A stretch of 11,348 nucleotides of DNA, from NCBI GenBank assembly GCA_945957185.1, contig CAMFKA010000049.1:1-11348 (forward strand), written 5' to 3'. Positions within the stretch are counted from its first letter, which is position 1, and every line of letters begins with the position of its first letter. This document shows positions 1 through 6,197 of this stretch, one piece after another. Both the position numbers and the translations under genes were made by a program. The notes beneath the pieces are model-generated. The model saw nothing but the letters and a program-made list of their open reading frames with translations, had not been told where the DNA came from and did no database searches. The DNA is from an uncultured Chlamydiaceae bacterium. Lineage in GTDB: Bacteria; Chlamydiota; Chlamydiia; Chlamydiales; Parachlamydiaceae.

Positions 1-8
1 GTAACGTA

Positions 9-56
9 GTATCGATGTATCGTTGTATCGTTGTATCGGTGTATCGGTGTATCGCT
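9..56. repeat. Octanucleotide tandem repeat, consensus GTATCGNT, six copies
   Basis: Six 8-bp units lie in perfect register: GTATCGAT, GTATCGTT, GTATCGTT, GTATCGGT, GTATCGGT, GTATCGCT. Degenerate copies flank them at 1-8 (GTAACGTA) and at 57-64 (CCATCGTT). The core GTATCG is constant and variation is confined to the last two bases. The array ends 98 bp before the chaperone start codon. Because the window begins here, the array may extend leftward. Its function is unknown. It could be a slipped-strand microsatellite affecting expression of the next gene, or neutral repeat expansion. Confidence 0.85.
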
Positions 57-154
57 CCATCGTTTATCGTGCTTCCTCGAATTATCTTTTTTCTGGATTT
101 CTATCGTGCGACAAAGATAATGAAAATTTGCTTTATCAAACACCCCAAGGAATC

Positions 155-649
155 ATGAGCTCGTTCGCCATTGCCCCGGAAATTCAAGAAAAAATTAAAA
201 ACAAAAACGTTCTCCTTCAAGAATTCCAAAACTCTTCGCACCCGGGAGAGATTTTAGGATTCTCTCCGGAGACGCTCGCAAAGTTTTATCGTTCCGCTCA
301 CCATCTTTTGCAAGAGCGCCGTTACGATGAGGCATCCAAAGCTTTTTTATTTCTTGTTGTAGTCAATCCTTCCAACTTTGACTGCTGGCTTGGTTTGGGA
401 ATGTCGGTGCAAATGCTTGGCGACTTCGAGGGGGGGATCGATGCTTATGAAATGGCGGCTTTCTTAGATGTCGAGAATCCGGTTTCCTATTTCTACTTGT
501 CCAAATGCTTTTTTGCGATGCATGACCGCGAAAATGCAAAACAAGCTTTAGAGATGGCTATCGAATATGCAGATGAAAATCCGGAATACTCGGCCCTCAA
601 ACACCAGGCTGTTGTAGCTCTAGGCTTGATCGATCAAGAGTTGGATTAG
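155..649 (+). CDS. SycD/LcrH-family TPR chaperone of type III secretion
   Basis: A 164-residue cytosolic protein resembling the class II chaperones that hold translocator proteins of type III secretion before export. Three TPR-like helical pairs occupy about residues 41-74, 75-108 and 109-142. The second carries the family-like stretch WLGLGMSVQMLGDFEGGIDA followed by AAFLD, matching the usual WLGLGAC...AIDAY...LD pattern. The N-terminal 35 residues are charged and lack a signal peptide. Length fits the family (about 150-170 residues). The start is ATG 155, preceded by AAGG at 147-150. The same frame stays open upstream to a TTG at 23, but that stretch is only translated octamer repeat. GATAAT at 116-121 could be a -10 box, though no good -35 accompanies it. 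No partner translocator gene is visible here. A generic TPR protein is the alternative. Confidence 0.8.
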   Translation: MSSFAIAPEIQEKIKNKNVLLQEFQNSSHPGEILGFSPETLAKFYRSAHHLLQERRYDEASKAFLFLVVVNPSNFDCWLGLGMSVQMLGDFEGGIDAYEMAAFLDVENPVSYFYLSKCFFAMHDRENAKQALEMAIEYADENPEYSALKHQAVVALGLIDQELD

Positions 650-694
650 AGGGTGTTTACAAAGCATCCTGATCACACTTTGTAAACACCCTCT
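648..694. terminator. Perfect 17-bp hairpin between convergent genes
   Basis: Arms 648-664 and 678-694 are perfect reverse complements (AGAGGGTGTTTACAAAG and its complement) around a 13-nt loop. The stem begins inside the TAG of the chaperone gene and ends inside the TAA of the minus-strand symporter gene, so it fills the whole 44-bp gap. Being symmetrical it can act on transcripts from both sides. Neither side has a U-tract after the stem, so it is not a textbook intrinsic terminator. A bidirectional terminator or 3'-end stabiliser is inferred. Confidence 0.7.
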
Positions 695-2004
695 TAGGGA
701 TAAAATCGGATGTGCTTGCGAAGCGCGTAAATTCCATAAAGATTGATCAACAAGAGAATCCCTCCGGAAATCGAGATGACCATCAACGCTTTAGAAGACT
801 CTACAGCGCAAAATAACGGTAGTGCTAAGCTGCCGTATGCGAAATAAAGCCACTTTCCTAGCTTGGGTGAGAGATACTCAGCGCAACGAATCCCTGTGCA
901 AAAATAGGCGTTGATAGCGGTATAGCCCATAAAAAATAGGAAGATGGGCATGAATAGTTCCATGTAAGGGAAGTATTGGCTCAGGGCTGTTTGAATTAAT
1001 ATTGACGCATCAATCGGTTGATTCCACACCCCTGTCACCAGTACCAAAACAATACTCGTCGTACAAACAATGAAACTGTCGATGAAGATGTCGATAACTG
1101 AGAGGAGTGCCTGCTTTTCCGGTTGTGTTTCACTGCTTTCGCTGTGAAGGATGGAGGAGTACCCCACGCCGACGTCTCCGGCATAACAGCCGCGACTGAT
1201 CCCTTGCGATACCGTTAGCATCACACCGCTTCCTGCAAAGGCTCCGGCGGCGGCATGGCCTGTGAATGCCGATGTAAATATCGTCGACAAGACCTCCGGT
1301 ATCAAAGTGATATTAACGATTAATACCCATGTGCACATAGCGAGATAGCTCAAAAACAGCAGAGGAATCATTGTAAACGATATTTTTCCTACGCGTTGCA
1401 CTCCACCCATGCACGTAAACAGAATCAATCCAAGCAAGACGATGACGACGGAAATTTTCGAGACGTGGAAATTGGTGGAAATGTTGTGCGCCATGACGCT
1501 GAATTGATAGATTTCGACGCTGTAGATGCAAAGGAGGACGCAGACGAGCTTTGGAACCCAATTACTTTTGAACACGTGTCGCAAAAAGACCATCGGACCG
1601 CCCTTATGGGAGCCTTTGGGGCATGAAATGCGGAAATGGACGCCTAGGAACACTTCGGAGTACTTGACGATCATTCCAATTAGCGCTGTAATCCAAATCC
1701 AAAAGAGGGCGCCGGGTCCTCCGATTTGCACTGCGGTGCAGATGGCGACGACGTTGCCGATTCCGGTAAAGCCTCCCACGCAATTAAAAAATGATTTTAA
1801 GGGGTGGACGCCATCGATACTATTTTTTTTGCTGAAAGATAGAAAGCCTCCAAAAGTACGCAGCAGTTGAGGAAGATGAAAGATTTGAGCGAATTTAGAG
1901 CGCGCTGATAACAAAAAACCGATCGCAAGCACAGCCGGAACGGCTAGGAATGTCCATAACAATTTATCGAACATAGATAAATAGAAGAAAATGTTATCTA
2001 ACAT
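694..2004 (-). CDS. AGCS-family alanine/glycine:cation symporter
   Basis: A 436-residue polytopic inner-membrane protein that would import alanine or glycine (possibly the D-isomer) with Na+ or H+. The family signature is clear at residues 78-104: GFTGIGNV, then IGGPGALFWIW. A second conserved region follows at 268-286 (GISRGC...GVGYSS) before FIDSFIVCTTS at 307-317. Hydrophobic segments recur along the length, at about 15-33, 97-117, 153-170, 185-203, 211-232, 308-326, 348-370, 385-400 and 405-425. Length is slightly below the usual 440-540. The SNEAG motif of the family is replaced by AGDVG at 275-279. The start at 2004 has little Shine-Dalgarno support (GTGGA directly abuts the ATG). Met11 is an alternative but no better. 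The gene is monocistronic, divergent from gatC and convergent with the chaperone gene. Family is secure, substrate is inferred. Confidence 0.9.
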   Translation of the reverse strand: MLDNIFFYLSMFDKLLWTFLAVPAVLAIGFLLSARSKFAQIFHLPQLLRTFGGFLSFSKKNSIDGVHPLKSFFNCVGGFTGIGNVVAICTAVQIGGPGALFWIWITALIGMIVKYSEVFLGVHFRISCPKGSHKGGPMVFLRHVFKSNWVPKLVCVLLCIYSVEIYQFSVMAHNISTNFHVSKISVVIVLLGLILFTCMGGVQRVGKISFTMIPLLFLSYLAMCTWVLIVNITLIPEVLSTIFTSAFTGHAAAGAFAGSGVMLTVSQGISRGCYAGDVGVGYSSILHSESSETQPEKQALLSVIDIFIDSFIVCTTSIVLVLVTGVWNQPIDASILIQTALSQYFPYMELFMPIFLFFMGYTAINAYFCTGIRCAEYLSPKLGKWLYFAYGSLALPLFCAVESSKALMVISISGGILLLINLYGIYALRKHIRFYP

Positions 2005-2033
2005 TCCACTTTGTTTATTAAGTTAACAACGCC

Positions 2034-2062
2034 ATTTTAGCACACTCCGGAAAAATCTACAA
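2034..2062 (-). promoter_or_regulatory. Predicted sigma70-type promoter of the symporter gene
   Basis: On the minus strand a -35 TTGTAG (2057-2062) and a -10 TAAAAT (2034-2039) are separated by 17 bp, and TGC directly before the -10 makes it an extended -10. Transcription would start near 2027 and give a leader of about 20-25 nt. The prediction rests on sequence alone. Confidence 0.5.
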
Positions 2063-2121
2063 TCGATTTTTGGATGCATAAGCATTTTGTCAAATTTCAA
2101 GAATATCGACAATCAAATTAT

Positions 2122-2151
2122 TTGCCGATTTTGCTGATTGTGTGCTACGAT
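2122..2151 (+). promoter_or_regulatory. Predicted sigma70-type promoter of the gatCAB operon
   Basis: TTGCCG (2122-2127) and TACGAT (2146-2151) are spaced by 18 bp, with TGC immediately before the -10 forming an extended -10. Transcription would begin near 2158, leaving a leader of about 28 nt that contains the purine-rich AGGGAG (2168-2173) ahead of gatC. It lies back to back with the symporter promoter, the two -35 boxes being about 60 bp apart. No operator palindrome or riboswitch-like structure stands out between them. Confidence 0.5.
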
Positions 2152-2185
2152 TGCTCTGTATTAAACGAGGGAGACAAAAGAAATT

Positions 2186-2488
2186 ATGCCACAACTTACC
2201 CCGGACACATTAAAAAAGCTCACCGAGCTTTCCCGAATCGACTGCACTCCGGAAGAGCAGGCTTCATTGCTGAGCGATCTCGACAGCATCCTTGGCTATA
2301 TGGCGTTGTTGAACGAAATCGATACTTCGGAAGTTCCCCCTTGCAATTACGTCATCCCCCACGATAAAAATGTCACCCGCGATGATGTTGTCGGGCACAC
2401 TCTTTCTAGAGATGTCTTCCTTAAAAATGCCCCTTCCCACACGGGCGGCATGATCCGCGTCCCGCCGGTCCTCAAATCCAACACATAA
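2186..2488 (+). CDS. gatC: Asp/Glu-tRNA(Asn/Gln) amidotransferase subunit C
   Basis: A 100-residue small subunit of the GatCAB complex, which wraps around GatA and stabilises its contact with GatB. The N-terminal half is the typical helical region beginning LTPDTLKKLTELSRI, followed by DLDSILGYMALLNEIDTSEV (residues 31-50), the usual dimer-like helix. The tail holds VTRDDVV, the counterpart of the conserved LREDEV segment, and ends with the extended C-terminal strand (GMIRVPPVL). Length is normal for GatC. The purine-rich AGGGAG at 2168-2173 lies 12 bp upstream of the ATG, a rather long spacing. It is the first gene of the operon, 9 bp before gatA, in the gatC-gatA-gatB order also found in Chlamydia trachomatis. 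Confidence 0.95.
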   Translation: MPQLTPDTLKKLTELSRIDCTPEEQASLLSDLDSILGYMALLNEIDTSEVPPCNYVIPHDKNVTRDDVVGHTLSRDVFLKNAPSHTGGMIRVPPVLKSNT

Positions 2489-2497
2489 GGTCGAACC

Positions 2498-3949
2498 ATG
2501 CATCGCTTATCCGCTATCCAATTACGAGATAAATTTTTAAATGGTGAACTTTCCGCTGTCGAAATCACCAAGCACTTTCTGGATCGCATCGACCGGTTAG
2601 ATGGAAAAATTGGAGCTTTCCTCTCCGTTTTACACGACCGTGCTCTCGAAAAAGCAAAAGCTTTGGATGAAAAACGCGCTCGTGGCGAAAAATTAGGCAA
2701 GCTCGCTGCAATCCCGATCGGTGTTAAAGATAACATCCATGTCGAAGGGGTCACTTCCACTTGCGGTTCGAAATTTCTGTCCAACTACAACGCTCCGTTT
2801 TCTGCTACTGCGGTTTCGTTGCTGGAAAAAGAGGACGCCATCATCATCGGCAAGATGAATATGGATGAATTCGGAATGGGATCGTCCACAGAAAATTCGG
2901 CATACAAATTATCGAATAACCCTTGGAACCTAAAATGCACTCCGGGGGGGTCTTCCGGAGGCTCCGCAGCTGCGGTATCTGCAAGGTTGTGCTTGGTCGC
3001 TCTCGGTAGTGATACCGGAGGATCGATCCGTCAGCCGGCATCGTTGTGTGGGATTTTCGGATTCAAACCTACTTATGGACGCGTTTCCCGCTTCGGTCTT
3101 GTCGCTTTTGGATCTTCGCTTGATCAGATTGGGCCTCTCGCTGTCAATGCGGCGGATGCAGCTTTGGTGATGGAAGTGATGGGGCAGCACTGCGCGCGCG
3201 ATGCAACGAGTATTCCCGAAGGACCCAGTGCGATTGTCGACACTTTACCCGAATCGCTGAAAGGAAAAAAAATCGGAGTGCCTTGGGAGTTTCTTAGCGG
3301 ACTTGCCGAAGAGCCCAAAAAAATATTTATAGATTCTTTGGAGCGATTCAAAGCTCTCGGCGCCGAAATTGTCGATGTCGATCTGAGCATTTTAAAGTCT
3401 TCTCTCGCCGTCTACTACATTTTAGCCACGGCGGAGGCTTCGACAAACCTCGCCCGCTTCGATGGAGTACGCTACGGCGTGCGTTCTCCACGCGCGAAAA
3501 CTCTCGACGATGTGTACGATTTTTCGAAAGAGGAAGGGTTTGGCACGGAAGTGAAGAGACGTATTTTGCTGGGGACTTACGTTCTGTCGGCGGGGTACCA
3601 AGATGCTTATTACCGCAAAGCTCAACGGGTGCGCACTTTGATCATTCGCAGTTATGAAAAAGCGTTTGAAGCGTGTGACTGTGTGGTCACTCCGGTCACT
3701 CCTTTCGCTGCTTTTGAATTGGGATCGATTAAAGACCCTCTACAAATGTATTTAGAAGATATTTACACGATTTCCGCAAACCTCGCCGGCGTCCCTGCCG
3801 CTAGCGTACCTTGTGGATTTAGCTCCGAAGGGAAACCGATTGGAATCCAAATTCTTGGACCGCAAAAGCACGATGTCAGAGTGTTCCAATTTGCGCATGC
3901 GTTCGAAAAACACGTCCACCTCAATAACCTCCCCCCAATAGCAGAATAG
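2498..3949 (+). CDS. gatA: Asp/Glu-tRNA(Asn/Gln) amidotransferase subunit A (amidase)
   Basis: A 483-residue cytosolic amidase-signature enzyme. It releases ammonia from glutamine (or asparagine) and passes it to GatB for amidation of mischarged tRNA. The catalytic triad is intact: Lys77 in IPIGVKDN, the cis-Ser152 in the glycine/serine-rich loop PGGSSGGS (149-156), and the nucleophile Ser176 in SDTGGSIRQP (171-180). The downstream GFKPTYGRVSRFG block (around 189-201) is also typical, and length is normal. AAGG overlapping the gatC stop (2487-2490) serves as ribosome binding site 7 bp before the ATG, suggesting translational coupling. No truncation or missing key residue was seen. Confidence 0.97.
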   Translation: MHRLSAIQLRDKFLNGELSAVEITKHFLDRIDRLDGKIGAFLSVLHDRALEKAKALDEKRARGEKLGKLAAIPIGVKDNIHVEGVTSTCGSKFLSNYNAPFSATAVSLLEKEDAIIIGKMNMDEFGMGSSTENSAYKLSNNPWNLKCTPGGSSGGSAAAVSARLCLVALGSDTGGSIRQPASLCGIFGFKPTYGRVSRFGLVAFGSSLDQIGPLAVNAADAALVMEVMGQHCARDATSIPEGPSAIVDTLPESLKGKKIGVPWEFLSGLAEEPKKIFIDSLERFKALGAEIVDVDLSILKSSLAVYYILATAEASTNLARFDGVRYGVRSPRAKTLDDVYDFSKEEGFGTEVKRRILLGTYVLSAGYQDAYYRKAQRVRTLIIRSYEKAFEACDCVVTPVTPFAAFELGSIKDPLQMYLEDIYTISANLAGVPAASVPCGFSSEGKPIGIQILGPQKHDVRVFQFAHAFEKHVHLNNLPPIAE

Positions 3950-3960
3950 GAGAACGATTT

Positions 3961-5418
3961 ATGGCACATTCACATTCCGATTGGGAAATTATTATCGGTC
4001 TTGAAATCCACGCGGAGCTTAATACGAAGTCCAAACTCTTTAGTGTGGCACCTAACCGCTTTGGCGACGAACCAAACGTCAACATCACCGAAGTATGCAC
4101 GGGGCAGCCCGGAGCGCTTCCTGTTCTCAACAAAGAGGCGATCAAAAAAGCTGTTCAGTTCGGCTGCGCGATCAACGCGAAAATTCCTCCCTTCAGCAAA
4201 TTTGATCGAAAATCGTACTTTTATCCCGATAGCCCACGGAATTTTCAGATCACTCAATTTGACGAACCGATTGTTATCGGCGGCGAAGTTGTCGCAGAGG
4301 TCGATGGTGTCGAAAAAACTTTTGCAGTCGATCGCGCCCACTTGGAAGATGATGCGGGAATGTTGAAGCATTTTTCGAATTTTGCCGGAGTCGACTACAA
4401 CCGCGCAGGGGTTCCGCTGATCGAAATTGTTTCGAAACCGTGCATCCATTCCGCAAAAGAGGCTTCAGCTTATGCGATGGCCGTTCGTGCGATTTTGCAG
4501 TACATCGACGCCAGCGACTGTAACATGGAAGAGGGATCCCTCCGTATGGATACCAACATCTCTGTGCGTAAAAAAGGGGAGCAGGGGTTTCGCAACAAAA
4601 TCGAAATCAAAAACATGAACTCCTTCAGCTACATGGAAATGGCGATCGAAGCGGAAGTAAAACGGCAGATTCGAGAGTACGAAAGCAATCCAAACAAAGA
4701 TCCAAACGAAGTGATCCAACAGTCGACCTACCGTTGGGATCCGGAGAAGAAGCAAACGGTGCTGATGCGTAGAAAAGAAGCTGCCGACGATTACCGCTAC
4801 TTCCCTGAGCCTGATCTTCCTCCCATTCTGGTGTCACAAGCGTTTGTGGACGAAATCAAAAATGCCTTGCCGGAACTGCCTTTGCAAAGAGAGCGTCGCT
4901 ACGTCCACGATTTGGGTCTGGCTGCCGATAGCGCTTTCATTTTGGTGAGCGAAAAGAAATTGGCGGATTACTTCGAAGAGGCTTTGAAAACACACCACAA
5001 CCCAAAAATCGTTTGCAATTGGATCATTACAGAATTTGCGGGACGCTTTAAAGAGAGCGGTAAATCGCTTCATGAAACAGCAATCCTCCCTGCTCATGTG
5101 GGCGCTTTGGTTAAATTGATCGACACGAAAGTGATCACCGGAAGGATTGCCAAATCCGTTGCCGACGATATGGTGGCAAAGCCGGGGACAGCTCCGGAGG
5201 AGATTGTCGCTGCAAATCCCGACTACCAACCCGTCCACGATACGGGAGAGATTGCAATTTTAGTCGACAAAGTGCTGGCGGAAAATCCTCAATCGGTTCA
5301 AGACTATAAAGCGGGAAGAGAGAAAGCTTTCGCGTTCCTGGTCGGTCAAGTGATGAAGCTGTCGAAAGGGAAGGCTTCCCCCGATGTTGTTAACGAACTC
5401 TTAAAATCGAAAATGTGA
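3961..5418 (+). CDS. gatB: Asp/Glu-tRNA(Asn/Gln) amidotransferase subunit B
   Basis: A 485-residue subunit that binds the misacylated tRNA, phosphorylates its side-chain carboxylate with ATP and amidates it using ammonia from GatA. Family blocks appear in order: GLEIHAELNTKSKLFS (13-28), FDRKSYFYPDSP (81-92), HLEDDAGM (127-134), DYNRAGVPLIEIV (145-157), NMEEGSLRMDTNISVR (188-203) and EIKNMNSF (215-222). The last ~150 residues form the helical and YqeY-like tRNA-binding tail, ending VGQVMKLSKGKASPDVVNEL. Length is normal. AGGAG (3948-3952) overlaps the gatA TAG and sits 8 bp from the ATG, a strong ribosome binding site. Together with gatC and gatA it makes a complete transamidosome core. Confidence 0.97.
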   Translation: MAHSHSDWEIIIGLEIHAELNTKSKLFSVAPNRFGDEPNVNITEVCTGQPGALPVLNKEAIKKAVQFGCAINAKIPPFSKFDRKSYFYPDSPRNFQITQFDEPIVIGGEVVAEVDGVEKTFAVDRAHLEDDAGMLKHFSNFAGVDYNRAGVPLIEIVSKPCIHSAKEASAYAMAVRAILQYIDASDCNMEEGSLRMDTNISVRKKGEQGFRNKIEIKNMNSFSYMEMAIEAEVKRQIREYESNPNKDPNEVIQQSTYRWDPEKKQTVLMRRKEAADDYRYFPEPDLPPILVSQAFVDEIKNALPELPLQRERRYVHDLGLAADSAFILVSEKKLADYFEEALKTHHNPKIVCNWIITEFAGRFKESGKSLHETAILPAHVGALVKLIDTKVITGRIAKSVADDMVAKPGTAPEEIVAANPDYQPVHDTGEIAILVDKVLAENPQSVQDYKAGREKAFAFLVGQVMKLSKGKASPDVVNELLKSKM

Positions 5419-5423
5419 GATTT

Positions 5424-5906
5424 ATGAGAATCATCCCTCAAGATATTCCCAAACGAAGCCCTCAGTGCTGTCACTGCCAAGGGGCTTTCGTGAAAGGGGG
5501 AGAACTACTTTCTGTACTCTTGGAGGAGTTCCCATTTCGTTCCGATTACTGCATTTCGTGCATCGATTTTGCCCCCAAAGAGCTTCCCAAATGGCGCAGC
5601 CGAGTTCCGCAAAAGCAAAAGTCACCGTATGCTCACCTGAAAAGAGACGAGCGAGCGCTGGCGCTATTCCGCGATCTGTTAAAGGAACCTGCCGATCGAT
5701 GGGGAGAAATTTTTATCCTCGCGCAGTACCTTGAAAGGGAAAAAATCTTGATTCTCAGGCAAGACGGAGTTTCTACTCAAGGGATTCCGTTGTCCATTTA
5801 CGAGATCGCTGCAACAGAAGAGTTGTTCCGCATTCCTCGGTTAGACCCAAGGGCTTTGCCGCTAGAGCAAATCCAGGCATCGTTGGCGGAGCAACTGGCG
5901 CAATAG
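5424..5906 (+). CDS. Uncharacterised protein with two CxxC motifs, probable zinc binder
   Basis: A 160-residue soluble protein that I cannot assign to a named family. Near the N-terminus are C15-C16-x-C18 and C43-x-x-C46, separated by 24 residues. This spacing fits a four-cysteine structural zinc site such as a zinc ribbon or treble clef. The rest is predicted mostly helical and charged (WGEIFILAQYLEREKILILR at about 93-112), ending in a Leu/Gln-rich helix. No signal peptide or membrane segment is seen. ATG 5424 is chosen. A GTG at 5415 overlapping the gatB TGA (GTGA) would add three residues, and the ribosome-binding signal is weak for both. Placement right after gatB suggests co-transcription and perhaps coupling, but a role in tRNA amidation is not shown. 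It is the last gene of the plus-strand unit. Confidence 0.8.
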   Translation: MRIIPQDIPKRSPQCCHCQGAFVKGGELLSVLLEEFPFRSDYCISCIDFAPKELPKWRSRVPQKQKSPYAHLKRDERALALFRDLLKEPADRWGEIFILAQYLEREKILILRQDGVSTQGIPLSIYEIAATEELFRIPRLDPRALPLEQIQASLAEQLAQ

Positions 5907-5978
5907 GGGGAGGGGTCCAACTCCACCGAGTCTTGTTTAAATTATTAGAAATCAATCTTCAAGGAACGATAGCAAGAC

Positions 5979-6117
5979 AACGCGGAGGCGCGGGGACGCA
6001 GGGACGCGGAGAAATTCAAAAGTGGTAAAGAGGATTCTATTGTCTATAAAAAATCACAATCATATGCTTTTATAAAAGAAAAAACTCCGCGTCCCTGCGT
6101 CCCCGCGTCTCCGCGTT
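5979..6117. repeat. 139-bp inverted-repeat element with octamer-built arms
   Basis: Arms 5979-6011 and 6085-6117 are 33-bp inverted repeats matching at 32 of 33 positions. The one difference, G5988 against T6108, would be a G-U pair in plus-strand RNA. Each arm is made of 8-bp units in register: CGCGGAGG, CGCGGGGA, CGCAGGGA, CGCGGAGA (5981-6012). The 73-bp interior is AT-rich and carries a 12-bp perfect palindrome, CTTTTATAAAAG (6067-6078). Outside the arms AAGGAAC (5961-5967) and GTTCCTT (6123-6129) add a short offset pairing. The element lies in the 291-bp gap (5907-6197) between convergent genes, which otherwise contains nothing I recognise. No target-site duplication or U-tract is evident. 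It could be a MITE-like dispersed repeat, a bidirectional transcription stop, or both. Confidence 0.85.
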
Positions 6118-6197
6118 ATCCAGTTCCTTTCGTCGGATGTTAATTTTCAATAACATAAGAAATATAATGGATTAGATTGACGACATTGCCCATTCCC

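Noticed and set aside
1..72. CRISPR-like array
   Set aside because: Units are 8 bp with no spacers and no cas gene nearby; it is a simple tandem repeat.
23..154. N-terminal extension of the chaperone from a TTG at 23
   Set aside because: It is mostly translated octamer repeat, has no ribosome binding site, and ATG 155 with AAGG upstream gives the usual family length and start.
2088..2093. Perfect TTGACA on the minus strand as the symporter -35
   Set aside because: No acceptable -10 lies 16-18 bp away (AAAATC at 17 bp), while TTGTAG/TAAAAT with an extended -10 fits better.
2005..2185. Glycine-type riboswitch ahead of the symporter
   Set aside because: The predicted leader is only about 20-25 nt, and no paired aptamer-like helices are visible in the gap.
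2074..2367. Plus-strand open frame overlapping the gatC promoter and gatC
   Set aside because: It runs through the predicted promoter and out of frame with gatC, and its translation shows no recognisable features.
3970..4449. 159-residue minus-strand open frame opposite gatB
   Set aside because: It is antisense to highly conserved gatB sequence, and its composition is that of a complementary-frame shadow.
5773..5955. 60-residue minus-strand frame entering the 5907-6197 gap
   Set aside because: It mostly overlaps the cysteine protein gene antisense, lacks a ribosome binding site and resembles no known protein.
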